Positions 51,503 to 60,966 of a stretch of DNA of 64,000 nucleotides are shown here, in pieces (position 1 is the stretch's first letter; each line of letters starts with the position of its first letter). The stretch is from Clostridia bacterium (GTDB taxonomy: Bacteria; Bacillota; Clostridia; Oscillospirales; CAG-272): contig JAFUOQ010000018.1 of the NCBI GenBank assembly GCA_017472695.1, forward strand, positions 1-64,000, given 5' to 3'. The notes beneath the pieces are model-generated. The model was not told where the DNA came from. It saw only the letters and a program-made list of their open reading frames with translations, and ran no database searches. The translations under genes and the position numbers were made by a program.

Positions 51503-52493
51503 AATTAGAGTAGGACTTATTGGAATTGGTGGAATGGGAGGATGTCACTTCTATAATTATGACCAAGTTCCAAACGCAGAGATTGTTGCAGTATGTGATG
51601 TTAGAGAGGATGTTGCTAAAGAAAAGGTTGGCGACCGTAATATCAATATCTATACAGATTACAACAAAATGATAAGAAAAGAAGAGCTTGATATGATTGA
51701 TATTTGCACACCAAGCTTTCTTCACGCAGATATGGCAGTTAAGCTTTTAAAGAAGGGCTATCATGTTCTTTGTGAAAAGCCAATGACCTTGAACGCAAAG
51801 GATGCAAAGCGCGTTTGCGTTGTTGCAAAGCAAGAAGAGAAGAACTTCATGGTTGCACACGTTGTTAGATTTATGACTCCTTATGCTTATTTAAGAAATG
51901 TTATTGAGTCTGGTGAGCTTGGAAAATTAATAAGACTTGATATGAAGCGTATTTCTGCTATTCCACAATGGAGCTGGCAGGACTGGATGAGAGATGAAAA
52001 GTTGAGTGGCGGTGTTGTTACAGACCTCTCAATTCACGATTTCGACTTTGTTCAAAGCGTATTGGGTATGCCACAAAAGATAGAGTCATATCGTTATCAA
52101 ATGACAAATAACAATGATACAGTTGTTACAAATATGATTTACGATGGAGATACTCTTGTTAGCTGTGAGGGTACTTGGTATAACACCAATATTCCATTTG
52201 ATGCTGGCTTCCTTGCCGTATTCCAAAATGGTTATGTTGAGCTTTCCAAGGGCAAGCTTGTTAAGAATGGAGAAGAGGTTCAGCTCAATAAAGCTGAATG
52301 TGCTCAAAATGATCTTGGTATCAATGTTGGAAACGACAATGGATACTTGGCAGAAATTCAATACTTTGTTGATTGTATCGAAAAGGGCAAAAAGCCAGAG
52401 CTTGTTACCCCTGATAGCTCAATGCAAAGCGTTGTTCTTGCTGATATGATAAAGAAAAAAGCAACCATCTTAAAGCAAAAAAGAAAAATGTAA
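51495..52493 (+). CDS. Gfo/Idh/MocA family oxidoreductase
   Basis: The 332-residue protein has a Rossmann fold (GLIGIGGMGGCHF, about 7-19) binding NAD(P), an EKP motif (CEKPMTLNAKDA, about 94-105) with the catalytic lysine, and an alpha/beta substrate domain with DLSIHDFDF. It would oxidise or reduce a sugar or polyol. Overlap with the epimerase gene makes a joint pathway likely, for example of inositol or a rare sugar. A terminator follows. Confidence 0.88.
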   Translation: MAKIRVGLIGIGGMGGCHFYNYDQVPNAEIVAVCDVREDVAKEKVGDRNINIYTDYNKMIRKEELDMIDICTPSFLHADMAVKLLKKGYHVLCEKPMTLNAKDAKRVCVVAKQEEKNFMVAHVVRFMTPYAYLRNVIESGELGKLIRLDMKRISAIPQWSWQDWMRDEKLSGGVVTDLSIHDFDFVQSVLGMPQKIESYRYQMTNNNDTVVTNMIYDGDTLVSCEGTWYNTNIPFDAGFLAVFQNGYVELSKGKLVKNGEEVQLNKAECAQNDLGINVGNDNGYLAEIQYFVDCIEKGKKPELVTPDSSMQSVVLADMIKKKATILKQKRKM

Positions 52494-52520
52494 TATACAT
52501 ATAATTTATACTATAGTTGA

Positions 52521-52552
52521 AAAAACCGCACCATGTGTGCGGTTTTCTTTGT
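52521..52552. terminator. Bidirectional terminator between convergent genes
   Basis: AAAACCGCAC and GTGCGGTTTT pair around CATGT, with A and T runs. Confidence 0.8.
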
Positions 52553-52584
52553 TTAAGCTAAAACAATTAATCAAAATTAACAAG

Positions 52585-52953
52585 CTATTTTTTAGGACGG
52601 GAGGAAAAGACAAGAGACATAACAAGACCAAAGCAAATAGCAGCGGAAATTCCACCGGCTGTTGCTTCAATTCCTCCTGTTATTGCACCAAGCAATCCTT
52701 TCTCATCAACCGCTTTTTTTACTCCATTAGCAATAGCATAACCAAAGCCTGTGAGTGGAACAGTAGCTCCTGCTCCTGCAAGCTTAACTAGTGGCTCATA
52801 TAAACCAACTGCAGTCAAAACAACACCTAAAGATACATACAGAACTAAAATTCTCGCTGGTGTAAGCTTTGTTTTGTCAATTAAAATTTGGGCAACAACG
52901 CAAATACAACCACCAATTACAAACGCCCAAAGATAATCTAAAAAAATATCCAT
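52585..52953 (-). CDS. spoVAE: Stage V sporulation protein AE
   Basis: This 122-residue membrane protein has three to four helices and the SpoVAE pattern of a Gly-rich helix (LAGAGATVPLTGFGYAIANG) near the middle. It is part of the dipicolinic acid channel of spores. It follows spoVAD by 9 bases and lies at the end of the spoVAC-spoVAD-spoVAE operon. Confidence 0.9.
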   Translation of the reverse strand: MDIFLDYLWAFVIGGCICVVAQILIDKTKLTPARILVLYVSLGVVLTAVGLYEPLVKLAGAGATVPLTGFGYAIANGVKKAVDEKGLLGAITGGIEATAGGISAAICFGLVMSLVFSSRPKK

Positions 52954-52962
52954 ATAAACTCC

Positions 52963-53964
52963 TTATTTAACCAAGCTAGATAGTCTTACTAAATGAGCAA
53001 CTGCGGGGATGGAGCCTCCCTGTGATAATGACATTGGTGACATCAAAGCGCCAGTTCCCAAAAATAAAACATTTTTTAATATTCCACACTCAAGATTTGG
53101 TACTATATCAGATGCCATAACCACTGCACTACAACCACATCCCGAGCCTCCGGCGTGCACATCTTGTCCCTCACGGTCAAAAACCATAAGTCCGCAATCA
53201 ACATGGTTCTTTCTTATATCTATTCCTTCAGAAAGAAGTAATTCCTTTAATATTTCGCTTCCCTCATAGCCTAAATCTCCAGTTACAATTAGGTCAAAAA
53301 AGTCGGGGGAGTGTTCAGATTCGAGAAAAAATCTCTTTAATGTGTTTATTGCTGCAGGAGCCATCGCAGCCCCCATATTGCTAATATCCTTAATTCCCTT
53401 GTCAATGACCTTACCTATCATTACCTCACTTATTTCAACCCTTCCGTTTTCGCTTAAAATGAATGCTCCCGCGCCTGTCGTGGTCCATTGAGCAGTAGGA
53501 GTTCTTTGTCCGCCATATTCTAGCGGAAAACGGAATTGTCTTTCACTAGAGCAATAATGTGATGAGGTAACAACAGCACAGTTGTTGACAATCCCGCCAC
53601 CATATAAACACGAGCCAATCAAAAGCCCCTCTGAACAAGTTGAGCAAGCACCATATAAACCTAAATAACCCGTGTCAAAGCTCGAAAGACCATAATTCGA
53701 GCCAACGCATTGGTTGAGCAAATCTCCCGCTAAAAGCGTGTCTATCTCTGTATCAATAAAACCACTTTTTTTAAGAGCTCCAGATAGAGCTCTTTTTTGC
53801 ATCTCGCTCTCTGCCTTTTCCCAAGAATCCTTACCGAACTTATCATCGTGCGAATACTCGTCAAAAAATTCTCCCAAGGGGCCTTCCTTTTCCAAATGAC
53901 CTACAACACTATATGTTGAGGTGATTTTGGGAGTGCGCTTGAGTTTTATAATATCTTTTTTCAT
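52963..53964 (-). CDS. spoVAD: Stage V sporulation protein AD
   Basis: The 333-residue protein has the thiolase-like fold of SpoVAD (ASTCSEGLLIG-type nucleophile loop, NNCAVVTSSHYCSSERQFRFPLEYG, GAGAFILSENG, AGGSGCGCS). SpoVAD binds dipicolinic acid during its uptake into spores. I chose the ATG at 53964 because GGGGG lies before it and it sits one base after the spoVAC stop; the further ATG at 53988 lies inside spoVAC. Confidence 0.93.
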   Translation of the reverse strand: MKKDIIKLKRTPKITSTYSVVGHLEKEGPLGEFFDEYSHDDKFGKDSWEKAESEMQKRALSGALKKSGFIDTEIDTLLAGDLLNQCVGSNYGLSSFDTGYLGLYGACSTCSEGLLIGSCLYGGGIVNNCAVVTSSHYCSSERQFRFPLEYGGQRTPTAQWTTTGAGAFILSENGRVEISEVMIGKVIDKGIKDISNMGAAMAPAAINTLKRFFLESEHSPDFFDLIVTGDLGYEGSEILKELLLSEGIDIRKNHVDCGLMVFDREGQDVHAGGSGCGCSAVVMASDIVPNLECGILKNVLFLGTGALMSPMSLSQGGSIPAVAHLVRLSSLVK

Positions 53965-53965
53965 T

Positions 53966-54409
53966 TTACCCCCAAATAAGAGTTGCAATATAGTAAATTA
54001 CACCATAAATTACACCGGTGAATGTTCCATAGAGAATAACAGGACCAGCAATGGTAAATATTTTTGCTCCTACTCCTAAAACATAACCCTCGCTTTTTGT
54101 ATCTATTGCTTGTGAGGAAACTGCGTTTGAAAAGCCGGTAATAGGGACTAGAGTTCCTGCACCTGCAATTTTTGCAATATTGTCAAATACTCCAAGACCG
54201 GTCAAAAGAGAAGCAATAAAGATTAAGGTTATAGAAACCAAGGTTCTTGCATCGGTTTCCTCTAGTCCTAAATATGTGTATAAATGGAAAAATCCTTGAC
54301 CCAGTGTGCAAATTCCACCGCCAAAAAGAAAAGCAAAAAGACAATTTTTTAAAATAGGAGACTTTTTTGCTCTTTTTTCAACATATTCTGTATATTCCTT
54401 TTCGTTCAT
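53966..54409 (-). CDS. spoVAC: Stage V sporulation protein AC
   Basis: The 147-residue membrane protein has about four helices, a conserved cytoplasmic N-terminus (KEYTEYVEKRAKKSPIL) and the GAGTLVPITGFSNAV motif shared with SpoVAE. SpoVAC forms a mechanosensitive part of the dipicolinic acid channel. It is the first gene of the operon and is preceded by a candidate sigma-G promoter. Confidence 0.93.
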   Translation of the reverse strand: MNEKEYTEYVEKRAKKSPILKNCLFAFLFGGGICTLGQGFFHLYTYLGLEETDARTLVSITLIFIASLLTGLGVFDNIAKIAGAGTLVPITGFSNAVSSQAIDTKSEGYVLGVGAKIFTIAGPVILYGTFTGVIYGVIYYIATLIWG

Positions 54410-54436
54410 AAATCCTCCTAAAAATAGTATTAAAAT

Positions 54437-54465
54437 TAATTTGTAACAAATTAATTAAATTATGC
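54437..54465 (-). promoter_or_regulatory. Candidate sigma-G promoter of the spoVA operon
   Basis: On the minus strand GCATA (54465-54461), 17-base spacer, CAAATTA (54443-54437), close to the sigma-G consensus GNATR-N17/18-CATNNTA with one mismatch. spoVA operons are expressed from sigma-G in relatives. Confidence 0.4.
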
Positions 54466-54472
54466 AAAATTG

Positions 54473-54501
54473 TTGACAAAAAAACGCATATGCTGTAAAA
54501 T
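54473..54501 (+). promoter_or_regulatory. Sigma-A promoter of the MscS gene
   Basis: TTGACA (54473-54478), 17-base spacer, TAAAAT (54496-54501), 33 bases before the start. Confidence 0.82.
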
Positions 54502-54534
54502 AAATATATTAATATACTAAAAAGGAGAAGGAAA

Positions 54535-55365
54535 ATGAATTTGTTTTTAGCTTTAACATGGGATGATATCAAGGCGTTTTTAAATGAGTATAGAGTTCCA
54601 CAGATTGCTCTTAGAATTTTAATTTCGCTTGCTATTTTAATAGTTGGTTGTATCATAGTCAAAAAAATTGTAAAGAATATTGAAAATGGAAAAATTTTCA
54701 AAAGAGTTAACAAAACCGTAAGATTGTTTTTAAGACATTTAATTGCAGTTGCACTTTATGCAGTAATTGCAGTAGCTATTGTTTCAGTGCTTGGCTTTAA
54801 TATGTCTGCATTTTCTGCAGTGATTGCATCTTGTGGATTAACCATTGGTCTTGCATTGCAGGGTGGTCTTGCAAATATTGCCGGCGGAATTATGCTTGTA
54901 ATCTTTAAGCCATTTGAGGTTGGTGATTATGTTGAAAGCTCCGGTGTTAGTGGTACTGTTGTAGATATTGGTCTTTTCTATTCAACTCTTACAACCCCTG
55001 ACAACAAGAAGGTTGTTGTTCCAAACGGTACTATTTCCAATAATGTAATTATTAACTATTCAACTCACGAAACTAGAAGAATAGATTTTGATTTTTCTAT
55101 AGCATATTCTGCTGATATTGATACAGCAAGAAAGGTTCTTTTTGCTTGCGCAAAGGCAGATGAAAGAATTCTTTTAGACCCACAACCTGAGGTTATGATA
55201 GTATCACATAATGATAGTAGCATAACAATTAGATTAAGAGTATGGGTTAAAAATGCTGAATATTGGGATGTTTACTTCCCAATGTACGAGCAGGTTAAGC
55301 GCAGCTTTGATGAGTATGGAATTGAAATTCCTTATCCACACCTCAGCATTAAAATTGATAAATAA
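54535..55365 (+). CDS. MscS-type mechanosensitive channel
   Basis: The 276-residue protein has three membrane helices (about 20-45, 60-85, 88-118), the last with the pore-lining alternation AVIASCGLTIGLALQGGLANIAGG, and the MscS beta/C-terminal cytoplasmic domain beginning with PFEVGDYVESSG. It would open under membrane tension to release solutes. The length is at the short end, like the smaller MscS subfamily. It is monocistronic with a strong terminator. Confidence 0.92.
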   Translation: MNLFLALTWDDIKAFLNEYRVPQIALRILISLAILIVGCIIVKKIVKNIENGKIFKRVNKTVRLFLRHLIAVALYAVIAVAIVSVLGFNMSAFSAVIASCGLTIGLALQGGLANIAGGIMLVIFKPFEVGDYVESSGVSGTVVDIGLFYSTLTTPDNKKVVVPNGTISNNVIINYSTHETRRIDFDFSIAYSADIDTARKVLFACAKADERILLDPQPEVMIVSHNDSSITIRLRVWVKNAEYWDVYFPMYEQVKRSFDEYGIEIPYPHLSIKIDK

Positions 55366-55399
55366 AGAAAAACCGTTGCAATCGCAACGGTTTTTCTTT
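55364..55399. terminator. Bidirectional terminator
   Basis: AAAGAAAAACCGTTGC and GCAACGGTTTTTCTTT pair around AATC, between mscS and the convergent clpC. Confidence 0.9.
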
Positions 55400-55413
55400 A
55401 TCCTGTGTCTAAA

Positions 55414-57828
55414 TTATATTGTTTCGAGCGTTATTTCGTTATCCTTACAGCCAACGCGTACCAAGCTTCCATTTTTTACCTCGTTTTCGAGAATTTTTTT
55501 CGATAATGGATTCTCAATCAGACTCATTATTGTGCGTCTTAAGGGTCTTGCTCCATAAAGCTTATCATAGCTTTTTTTAGCCAAGCATTCAATAGCTTCA
55601 TTTTCAAATTCAAGCTTAACACCAATGCCTTTTGCCGCAAGCTCAACATCCTTTAGCATGCTGTGGCAAATATCCTTGATGTTTTCCAACTTTAGCTTAT
55701 TAAATATTATGACCTCATCCAAGCGATTTAAGAATTCTGGATTAAATTCATTTTTAAGAGCCTCACCAATTTTAGATTTTATTGATTCGTATTCAATTTC
55801 TTGTGTGATTTTTTCGCTAAACCCTAAATTTTTAGGCTCGGTAATATTTTTTGCACCGATATTTGATGTTAAAATCATTATTGTATTTTTAAAGTCAACA
55901 CGGCGTCCTTGCGAGTCAGTCAAGGCACCATCCTCTAAAATTTGCAAAAGAATATTGTAAATATCGCTGTGCGCCTTTTCAATTTCGTCAAACAAGATAA
56001 CAGAATAAGGATTAAGGCGTACACGAGAGGTTAGTCTACCACCCTCGTCATACCCAACATATCCGGGGGGTGAGCCGATTAGCTTGGAAACAGAGTGCTT
56101 TTCCATATATTCTGACATATCAAGTCGTATAAAGCTTTGACTTGAGCCAAATACATTTTTAGCGATGCTTTTTGCAAGCTCTGTTTTTCCAACGCCTGTG
56201 GGACCTAAAAAGAGAAATGAGCCGATAGGTCTGTTTGGATTCTTTAGTCCTACACGACCTCTTCGAATACAGTCGCAAATTCGCTTGATTGCATCATCTT
56301 GACCAATTATGTCATGCGACAGCTTTTCCTCTAAATTTACTAGCTCCTTGCCCTCCCCCTTGTTGATTTTTGAAACAGGGACAGATGTCCAAAGGGTAAC
56401 AATTTGTGCTATATCATTTTCGCTGATTTTTGCTTCGACATGAGAAATAAGCTTATCTCTTTTTTTCCTTTCCTTGTTGTATAGGATTTTATAGCTAATT
56501 TCGTCATCTCGCAGGCGAGATGCTAGCTCAAAATTTTGAGATAAAATCGCGTCCTCCTTTTCCTTAGAAAGCTCTATTATCCTTTTTTCATAATCTCTTA
56601 ATTTTGTGCTTTTATGATTGTGCTTCATTTTTACACGCGAGCACGCCTCGTCAATCAAATCGACAGCCTTATCGGGCAAAAACCTGTCATTAATATATCG
56701 CTTTGAAAGAGAAACCGCTGCGCGAATAGCCTCAGGTGTGATTTTAACCCTGTGATATTCCTCATATTTAGTCTTTAAGCCTGTAAGAATTTTAACTGCC
56801 TCATCTTCACTTGGTTCGTTAATTGTAATAGGCTGAAAGCGTCTTTCAAGCGCTGCATCCTTTTCTATATGCTTTCTGTATTCTCTAATTGTGGTCGCAC
56901 CTATTAATTGTATTTCTCCTCGAGCAAGAGCAGGCTTTATAATATTAGCGGCATCAACCGCCCCCTCGGCAGCTCCAGCACCCACGATAGTATGAATTTC
57001 ATCAATGAAAAGAATGATAGAATCGTTGTTTTTAACTTCATTTATAACACTTTTCATTCTTTCCTCAAACTCACCGCGGTATTTTGCTCCCGCGACCATT
57101 GATGATAAATCAAGCGAAATAATAATCTTGTTAGATAAATCCTTTGGTACGTCGCCTTCGTTTATTTTCACTGCGAGCCCTTCGATTATTGCGGTTTTAC
57201 CAACCCCAGGCTCACCGATTAAACAGGGGTTGTTTTTTGTGCGCCTCGATAAGACCTGTATCAAGCGCTCCAGCTCCTTTTCGCGGCCGATTAAAGGGTC
57301 TGATTTACCCTCTTTTGCGCTTTGGTTTAAGTTTTTACCATAGAGTGACAAGGCTCCAGTGGGCGTATGTGACTTTTCTGGCTTTTCATCTACGGAAAAT
57401 GTATCAAGAAAAGCACCAATTTCACCCTTTATTACTTGAAGGCTTATTTCCAAGGAAATAAGTATTTTGGCAGCATATGATTCGTTTTGCTCGCAAATAG
57501 AATAGAGTAAATGCTCGCTTCCTATAAACTTACCACCAAATCGCTTGGCAACAAGAGCAGCGCCCTCAATTACTCGTTTGCATTTAGGCGAAAGCTCCAT
57601 TTCAAGCTCGCTGTTATCGTTCTCGCTTTTTGAAAAATCTATTATTTTTTCTAAAGCCTCATTATAAAAAATTTTTTTGTCATTTAATATCTTACAGCCC
57701 ACACAATCCGTTGATAAAATTCCAAGTAGCAGATGCTCTGTGCCTATGTAAGATGCTCCAAGCTCAAGTGCACATTTTTTTGCGTTTGATAGCACAATTT
57801 GTGCCTTTTGCGTAAAACGGTTTATCAT
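55414..57828 (-). CDS. clpC: ClpC-type AAA+ protease ATPase
   Basis: The 804-residue protein has a double Clp-N domain (about 1-140), AAA domain 1 ([14 protein letters not shown], about 196) with a UVR-like helical middle region (about 400-470), and AAA domain 2 ([16 protein letters not shown] near 530; LTSNIGA) with a C-terminal D2-small domain. ClpC unfolds proteins for ClpP. No McsA/McsB or CtsR genes are next to it, unlike the usual ctsR-mcsA-mcsB-clpC operon of Bacilli, so it is a stand-alone copy. Confidence 0.93.
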   Translation of the reverse strand: MINRFTQKAQIVLSNAKKCALELGASYIGTEHLLLGILSTDCVGCKILNDKKIFYNEALEKIIDFSKSENDNSELEMELSPKCKRVIEGAALVAKRFGGKFIGSEHLLYSICEQNESYAAKILISLEISLQVIKGEIGAFLDTFSVDEKPEKSHTPTGALSLYGKNLNQSAKEGKSDPLIGREKELERLIQVLSRRTKNNPCLIGEPGVGKTAIIEGLAVKINEGDVPKDLSNKIIISLDLSSMVAGAKYRGEFEERMKSVINEVKNNDSIILFIDEIHTIVGAGAAEGAVDAANIIKPALARGEIQLIGATTIREYRKHIEKDAALERRFQPITINEPSEDEAVKILTGLKTKYEEYHRVKITPEAIRAAVSLSKRYINDRFLPDKAVDLIDEACSRVKMKHNHKSTKLRDYEKRIIELSKEKEDAILSQNFELASRLRDDEISYKILYNKERKKRDKLISHVEAKISENDIAQIVTLWTSVPVSKINKGEGKELVNLEEKLSHDIIGQDDAIKRICDCIRRGRVGLKNPNRPIGSFLFLGPTGVGKTELAKSIAKNVFGSSQSFIRLDMSEYMEKHSVSKLIGSPPGYVGYDEGGRLTSRVRLNPYSVILFDEIEKAHSDIYNILLQILEDGALTDSQGRRVDFKNTIMILTSNIGAKNITEPKNLGFSEKITQEIEYESIKSKIGEALKNEFNPEFLNRLDEVIIFNKLKLENIKDICHSMLKDVELAAKGIGVKLEFENEAIECLAKKSYDKLYGARPLRRTIMSLIENPLSKKILENEVKNGSLVRVGCKDNEITLETI

Positions 57829-57905
57829 TTTAAATTCCTTTCCTTATTCGCCTTGTATTGTTTAAGCGAATTTACAGTATTATAGACAGAAAAATTGAAA
57901 ATATT

Positions 57906-58436
57906 TCATCCTTGTCGAGAATTTATTCGCTCGTATTCGTTTGCTAATAAATTAAATGCTTGTGCATCAAGGCGTCCGTTGCCATCAACAAGAGCTTTTC
58001 TTTGTAGCACCTTTATGGCATTTTGAGTTGGTAAATCATATATTCCGTTTATTTCTAATTCCGTAAAATCATCGTGCTCATTTAATACCTCGTTGAGCAT
58101 ATGCTGAATTACAAAAATAGTATTATCCCTTGAATTTGGTAAGATTTCATAGTTGTCAAACATTGGAAAAATATGCACAGCTCTTGCAAGGCGAGATGCA
58201 TCCTTGCGTGCTTCGTCTATAGAGTGCAGAAGGTCCCATGTTTCTTTATCAACTATTCCACTTGGATTAAGGCCGTATTTCCTTTGAAAGCTTATGACTA
58301 AATTTCTTGTATCCTCATCAAAAATACCATTTGGCTTTACCTTCGCTACACCATTTTCAATGTAATCTAGCTCTCTTAAAATTCTTTGAACCTGTAATAT
58401 AGAGTTCGTTGTATCATTAAAATCATAATACCTCAT
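57906..58436 (-). CDS. Peptidoglycan-binding domain protein
   Basis: The 176-residue protein holds two peptidoglycan-binding (PG_binding_1) domains, about 5-75 and 85-165, with FDEDTRNLVISFQRKYGLNPSGIVDKETW and YDLPTQNAIKVLQR patterns. It has no signal peptide or membrane helix. It starts 5 bases after the next gene of the same group (58442), so the two are co-translated. Being cytosolic-looking but wall-binding suggests release by mother-cell lysis or deposition on the forming spore. Confidence 0.75.
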   Translation of the reverse strand: MRYYDFNDTTNSILQVQRILRELDYIENGVAKVKPNGIFDEDTRNLVISFQRKYGLNPSGIVDKETWDLLHSIDEARKDASRLARAVHIFPMFDNYEILPNSRDNTIFVIQHMLNEVLNEHDDFTELEINGIYDLPTQNAIKVLQRKALVDGNGRLDAQAFNLLANEYERINSRQG

Positions 58437-58441
58437 AACAA

Positions 58442-59836
58442 CTAACCTAAATTCCTTCCTGGAAATTGACCACTTGATGTACTGCTTCCATCATATAAAT
58501 CTCTATATGTTGAGGTTATGCTATCCCAAACGCTAGCGGAAACGATAGGGGAAGAGCCAAGACCAAAAATATTCTTATACGCGACAACTGCAGCTTGCGT
58601 TCCAACACCAAAAACTCCATCCACCTCTAGCTTTGGTATTGATGTGTACGTGTTGGAAATATAGTTTAAATATTCTTGTAGTGCACGTACATTATCACCA
58701 CTAGACCCAAGCCTTAAAACGGTTCCACCATAGGGAAGAGTAGTACTATCGAAAAAGCCCTCTGGTAGTGACTCTAAAATGCCGACATATTCGCGATATA
58801 GCCTATCCCAGTCATCAATTCCTACCTCACCGTCTACATTGAGGCCATAAGCACGCTGAAACTCCTCGAGAGAATTCTTTGTGCCAGCACCGAAAATTCC
58901 ATCAATGCTAGGTGCTGATATTTCATTATTGTATTCTGCGACTAATGACAAAAGAGATTGTAATTCGTAAACCTCACTGCCAGTATCTCCTTCAGTTAGA
59001 AAGGTGTTGAAAATTCCTGTAACCTCCTCACGGCTTAATCCCTCCGAGGCCAAATCATTCAGTCTTTTAACGGCATTATAGGTTCTTTGTATTGCGTACC
59101 AGGTTTCCTTACCAACAAGTCCGTCCTCGTTCAAGTCAAATGCACGCTGAAATGCTCTTACTGCATCCTCCGTGCTTGAATCATAAATACCGTTTACAGG
59201 ATAGATTTTAGGTATTGCAGAGAAATTTTTGGATATTCTGTTCAGCCTTATTTGTATTTGTTGAACTGAGTTTCCAACCGAGCCGTATCCGAGCGTAATT
59301 CCATCCCACGTGGATATTCTGTCACCGATTGGTGCATTCGTAACAATATTGATGTCATTTCCGTAAAAGCGCTGTAAGATTTCATACGGTGTTAAGCCCT
59401 GCTCGGCAAGAGCAACTGTATCCCATTGTTGAAGTCCCTCACAGGTAATCTCTCGTCCATCACAATATGCGGTAAAATATGGCTCAACACTACTGCCTAG
59501 CACGACATAATCATTGAATATTTCGTCAACTATATCGGATATGTTTTCAAAAATATCACGTCCGTTGACAAACGACTGGTCAATTCCTATTGAATTGGTT
59601 ATGTCAAAATTATACCCACGTGAACGATAATAATCTGTAAAAATTCGGTTCAAGGCAAATGAAATTTGCGCATAAATGTTAGCTCTGATAGCACTTTCTG
59701 GCCAAGTTGGGAAAATTTCACTAGATGCCACGTTTTTTATGTAATCAACAAATGGAACAGTAACATTGGGCGCGTCGCTATCAGGAGGACCTAAATGAAC
59801 AGTAATGTAGCTTGGTATAACAGGTAAAACAGGCAT
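58442..59836 (-). CDS. Multidomain peptidoglycan-binding protein with SpoIID-like start
   Basis: The 464-residue protein begins with a domain (about 1-170) that contains YIKNVASSEIFPTW and then a SAIRANIYAQISFALNR helix, reminiscent of the SpoIID/LytB motif. At least three peptidoglycan-binding repeats follow (about 180-460), each with a YDSSTEDAVRAFQRAFDL-like segment. No signal peptide is seen. It is the middle gene of a three-gene operon. A structural role in spore cortex or coat assembly is plausible; no catalytic residues are evident. Confidence 0.72.
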   Translation of the reverse strand: MPVLPVIPSYITVHLGPPDSDAPNVTVPFVDYIKNVASSEIFPTWPESAIRANIYAQISFALNRIFTDYYRSRGYNFDITNSIGIDQSFVNGRDIFENISDIVDEIFNDYVVLGSSVEPYFTAYCDGREITCEGLQQWDTVALAEQGLTPYEILQRFYGNDINIVTNAPIGDRISTWDGITLGYGSVGNSVQQIQIRLNRISKNFSAIPKIYPVNGIYDSSTEDAVRAFQRAFDLNEDGLVGKETWYAIQRTYNAVKRLNDLASEGLSREEVTGIFNTFLTEGDTGSEVYELQSLLSLVAEYNNEISAPSIDGIFGAGTKNSLEEFQRAYGLNVDGEVGIDDWDRLYREYVGILESLPEGFFDSTTLPYGGTVLRLGSSGDNVRALQEYLNYISNTYTSIPKLEVDGVFGVGTQAAVVAYKNIFGLGSSPIVSASVWDSITSTYRDLYDGSSTSSGQFPGRNLG

Positions 59837-59845
59837 AAAAGCTCC

Positions 59846-60280
59846 TTAATTAATACTACTTTCTTTATATTGCCTTTGAGAGTTAGGAATATAATCATTT
59901 GGAGAGGCAAACTCCGACAATGGTATTAAATTCACTCCCTGCAATGAGGTAATTCCTTGGAAAACTGGAACATTTAAATAGCTAGAGTCATAAAAACCAT
60001 CTCTACTGACTGCAATATTATAGCTTTCATAAGGAAAGGGATTGTCAGGAGTGAGGGAGAGATCCTTGTTTTTTGTTTTGAGAGCAACCTTGGGCGTTTT
60101 TCCACTTTTATCGGTGGTTAAGGTGTAAATAACATTGCTATTTAACATTGATGCTCCATCGTTTCCATCAAGGGGGTCTGAAGCGTAAATAGTAACGCTT
60201 GCACCTTCAACAGGCAAAGCCCCGTTTGCTGTTTTGACATTGACTATTAAAAATCCAATGCTTTCATTTTGAGTATTCAT
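59846..60280 (-). CDS. Carboxypeptidase-regulatory/Cna-B-like domain protein
   Basis: The 144-residue protein has a beta-sandwich pattern: GFLIVNVKTANGALPVEGASVTIYA, a threonine-rich strand, and a Y-rich strand (YNIAVSRDGFYDSSYL) typical of carboxypeptidase regulatory or Cna-B-like folds. No signal peptide. It is the first gene of the operon with the two peptidoglycan-binding proteins, separated by 9 bases. A possible sporulation-type -10 box lies upstream (60304-60312), so the operon may be made in sporulating cells. Confidence 0.6.
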   Translation of the reverse strand: MNTQNESIGFLIVNVKTANGALPVEGASVTIYASDPLDGNDGASMLNSNVIYTLTTDKSGKTPKVALKTKNKDLSLTPDNPFPYESYNIAVSRDGFYDSSYLNVPVFQGITSLQGVNLIPLSEFASPNDYIPNSQRQYKESSIN

Positions 60281-60303
60281 AATTCACCTCCATATTCTAC
60301 GTT

Positions 60304-60312
60304 TATAGTATG
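60304..60312 (-). promoter_or_regulatory. Tentative sporulation sigma -10 box
   Basis: CATACTATA on the minus strand resembles the -10 elements of sigma-E/K/G promoters. No clear -35 was recognised. Only suggestive. Confidence 0.25.
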
Positions 60313-60333
60313 CAAAATTTTTTGCTTCGCCAC

Positions 60334-60362
60334 TTGACAATCTTAAAATATGAGAGTATAAT
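60334..60362 (+). promoter_or_regulatory. Sigma-A promoter of the queT riboswitch transcript
   Basis: TTGACA (60334-60339), 17-base spacer, TATAAT (60357-60362): perfect consensus, placing the transcript start at about 60369 at the riboswitch. Confidence 0.85.
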
Positions 60363-60369
60363 CTTATCT

Positions 60370-60410
60370 AGTGAGTTCGAGACCATCCTCACTTAAAACA
60401 AAACTAGGAG
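60370..60410 (+). promoter_or_regulatory. PreQ1-I riboswitch
   Basis: GTGAG/CTCAC stem with loop TTCGAGACCATC, then an A-rich tail (TTAAAACAAAA) and CTAGGAG, the pseudoknot partner that overlaps the ribosome-binding site. This matches preQ1-I aptamers, which sense the queuosine precursor preQ1 and repress translation by hiding the ribosome-binding site. It lies 7 bases before the queT start, in agreement with transporter control. Confidence 0.88.
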
Positions 60411-60416
60411 AATTTT

Positions 60417-60893
60417 ATGAAAAACACAAAAATTAAATTTTTAACACAAGCAGCAATTGTGGCAGCATTATATGTTGCCCTTACGCTCATTTCAAAACCC
60501 TTTACCATTGGCTTTGTAGAAATTAGAATTAGCGAGGCACTATGTATTTTGCCGTATTTTTTACCCGGTTCGGTATGGGGGCTTTTTGCTGGATGCTTTA
60601 TTGCTAATCTTTTCAGTGGTAGCATCCTTGATATTGTTGTAGGCTCTTTGGCTACGCTCATCGGCGCATATCTTACCTCAAAGATAAAAAACAAGTGGTT
60701 ATGCCCACTTCCTGCCGTTCTTTCGAATACTATTTTAATTCCATTTGTGATAATGAATTATTCTGGTGTGTGGCAATTTTCGGCATATTTAGCAGCTGCT
60801 GGTGGCGTTTTGGCAAGTGAAATTGCATCGGTTTACATTCTCGGTATGATATTGCTTATAGCACTTGAAAAAAAGAACATATTTAAGCACTGA
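60417..60893 (+). CDS. queT: QueT-type queuosine precursor transporter
   Basis: The 158-residue protein has five or six membrane helices with the QueT family pattern (PFTIGFVEIRISEALCILPYF near the start, PGSVWGLFAGCFIANLFSG, SILDIVVGSLATLIGAYL). It is an ECF-type substrate-binding component that imports queuine or preQ1 for tRNA modification. The preQ1-I riboswitch upstream supports this. A terminator follows the gene. Confidence 0.92.
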   Translation: MKNTKIKFLTQAAIVAALYVALTLISKPFTIGFVEIRISEALCILPYFLPGSVWGLFAGCFIANLFSGSILDIVVGSLATLIGAYLTSKIKNKWLCPLPAVLSNTILIPFVIMNYSGVWQFSAYLAAAGGVLASEIASVYILGMILLIALEKKNIFKH

Positions 60894-60912
60894 ATTTTCA
60901 GTGCTTTTATTG
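60886..60912 (+). terminator. Terminator of queT
   Basis: AGCACTGAA and TTCAGTGCT pair around a TT loop, followed by TTTATTGTTTTTTT; the queT stop codon lies inside the hairpin. Confidence 0.8.
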
Positions 60913-60966
60913 TTTTTTTGATATAATTATGCTAAAATATAACTAATAACTATTTAGGAGCGTTAA

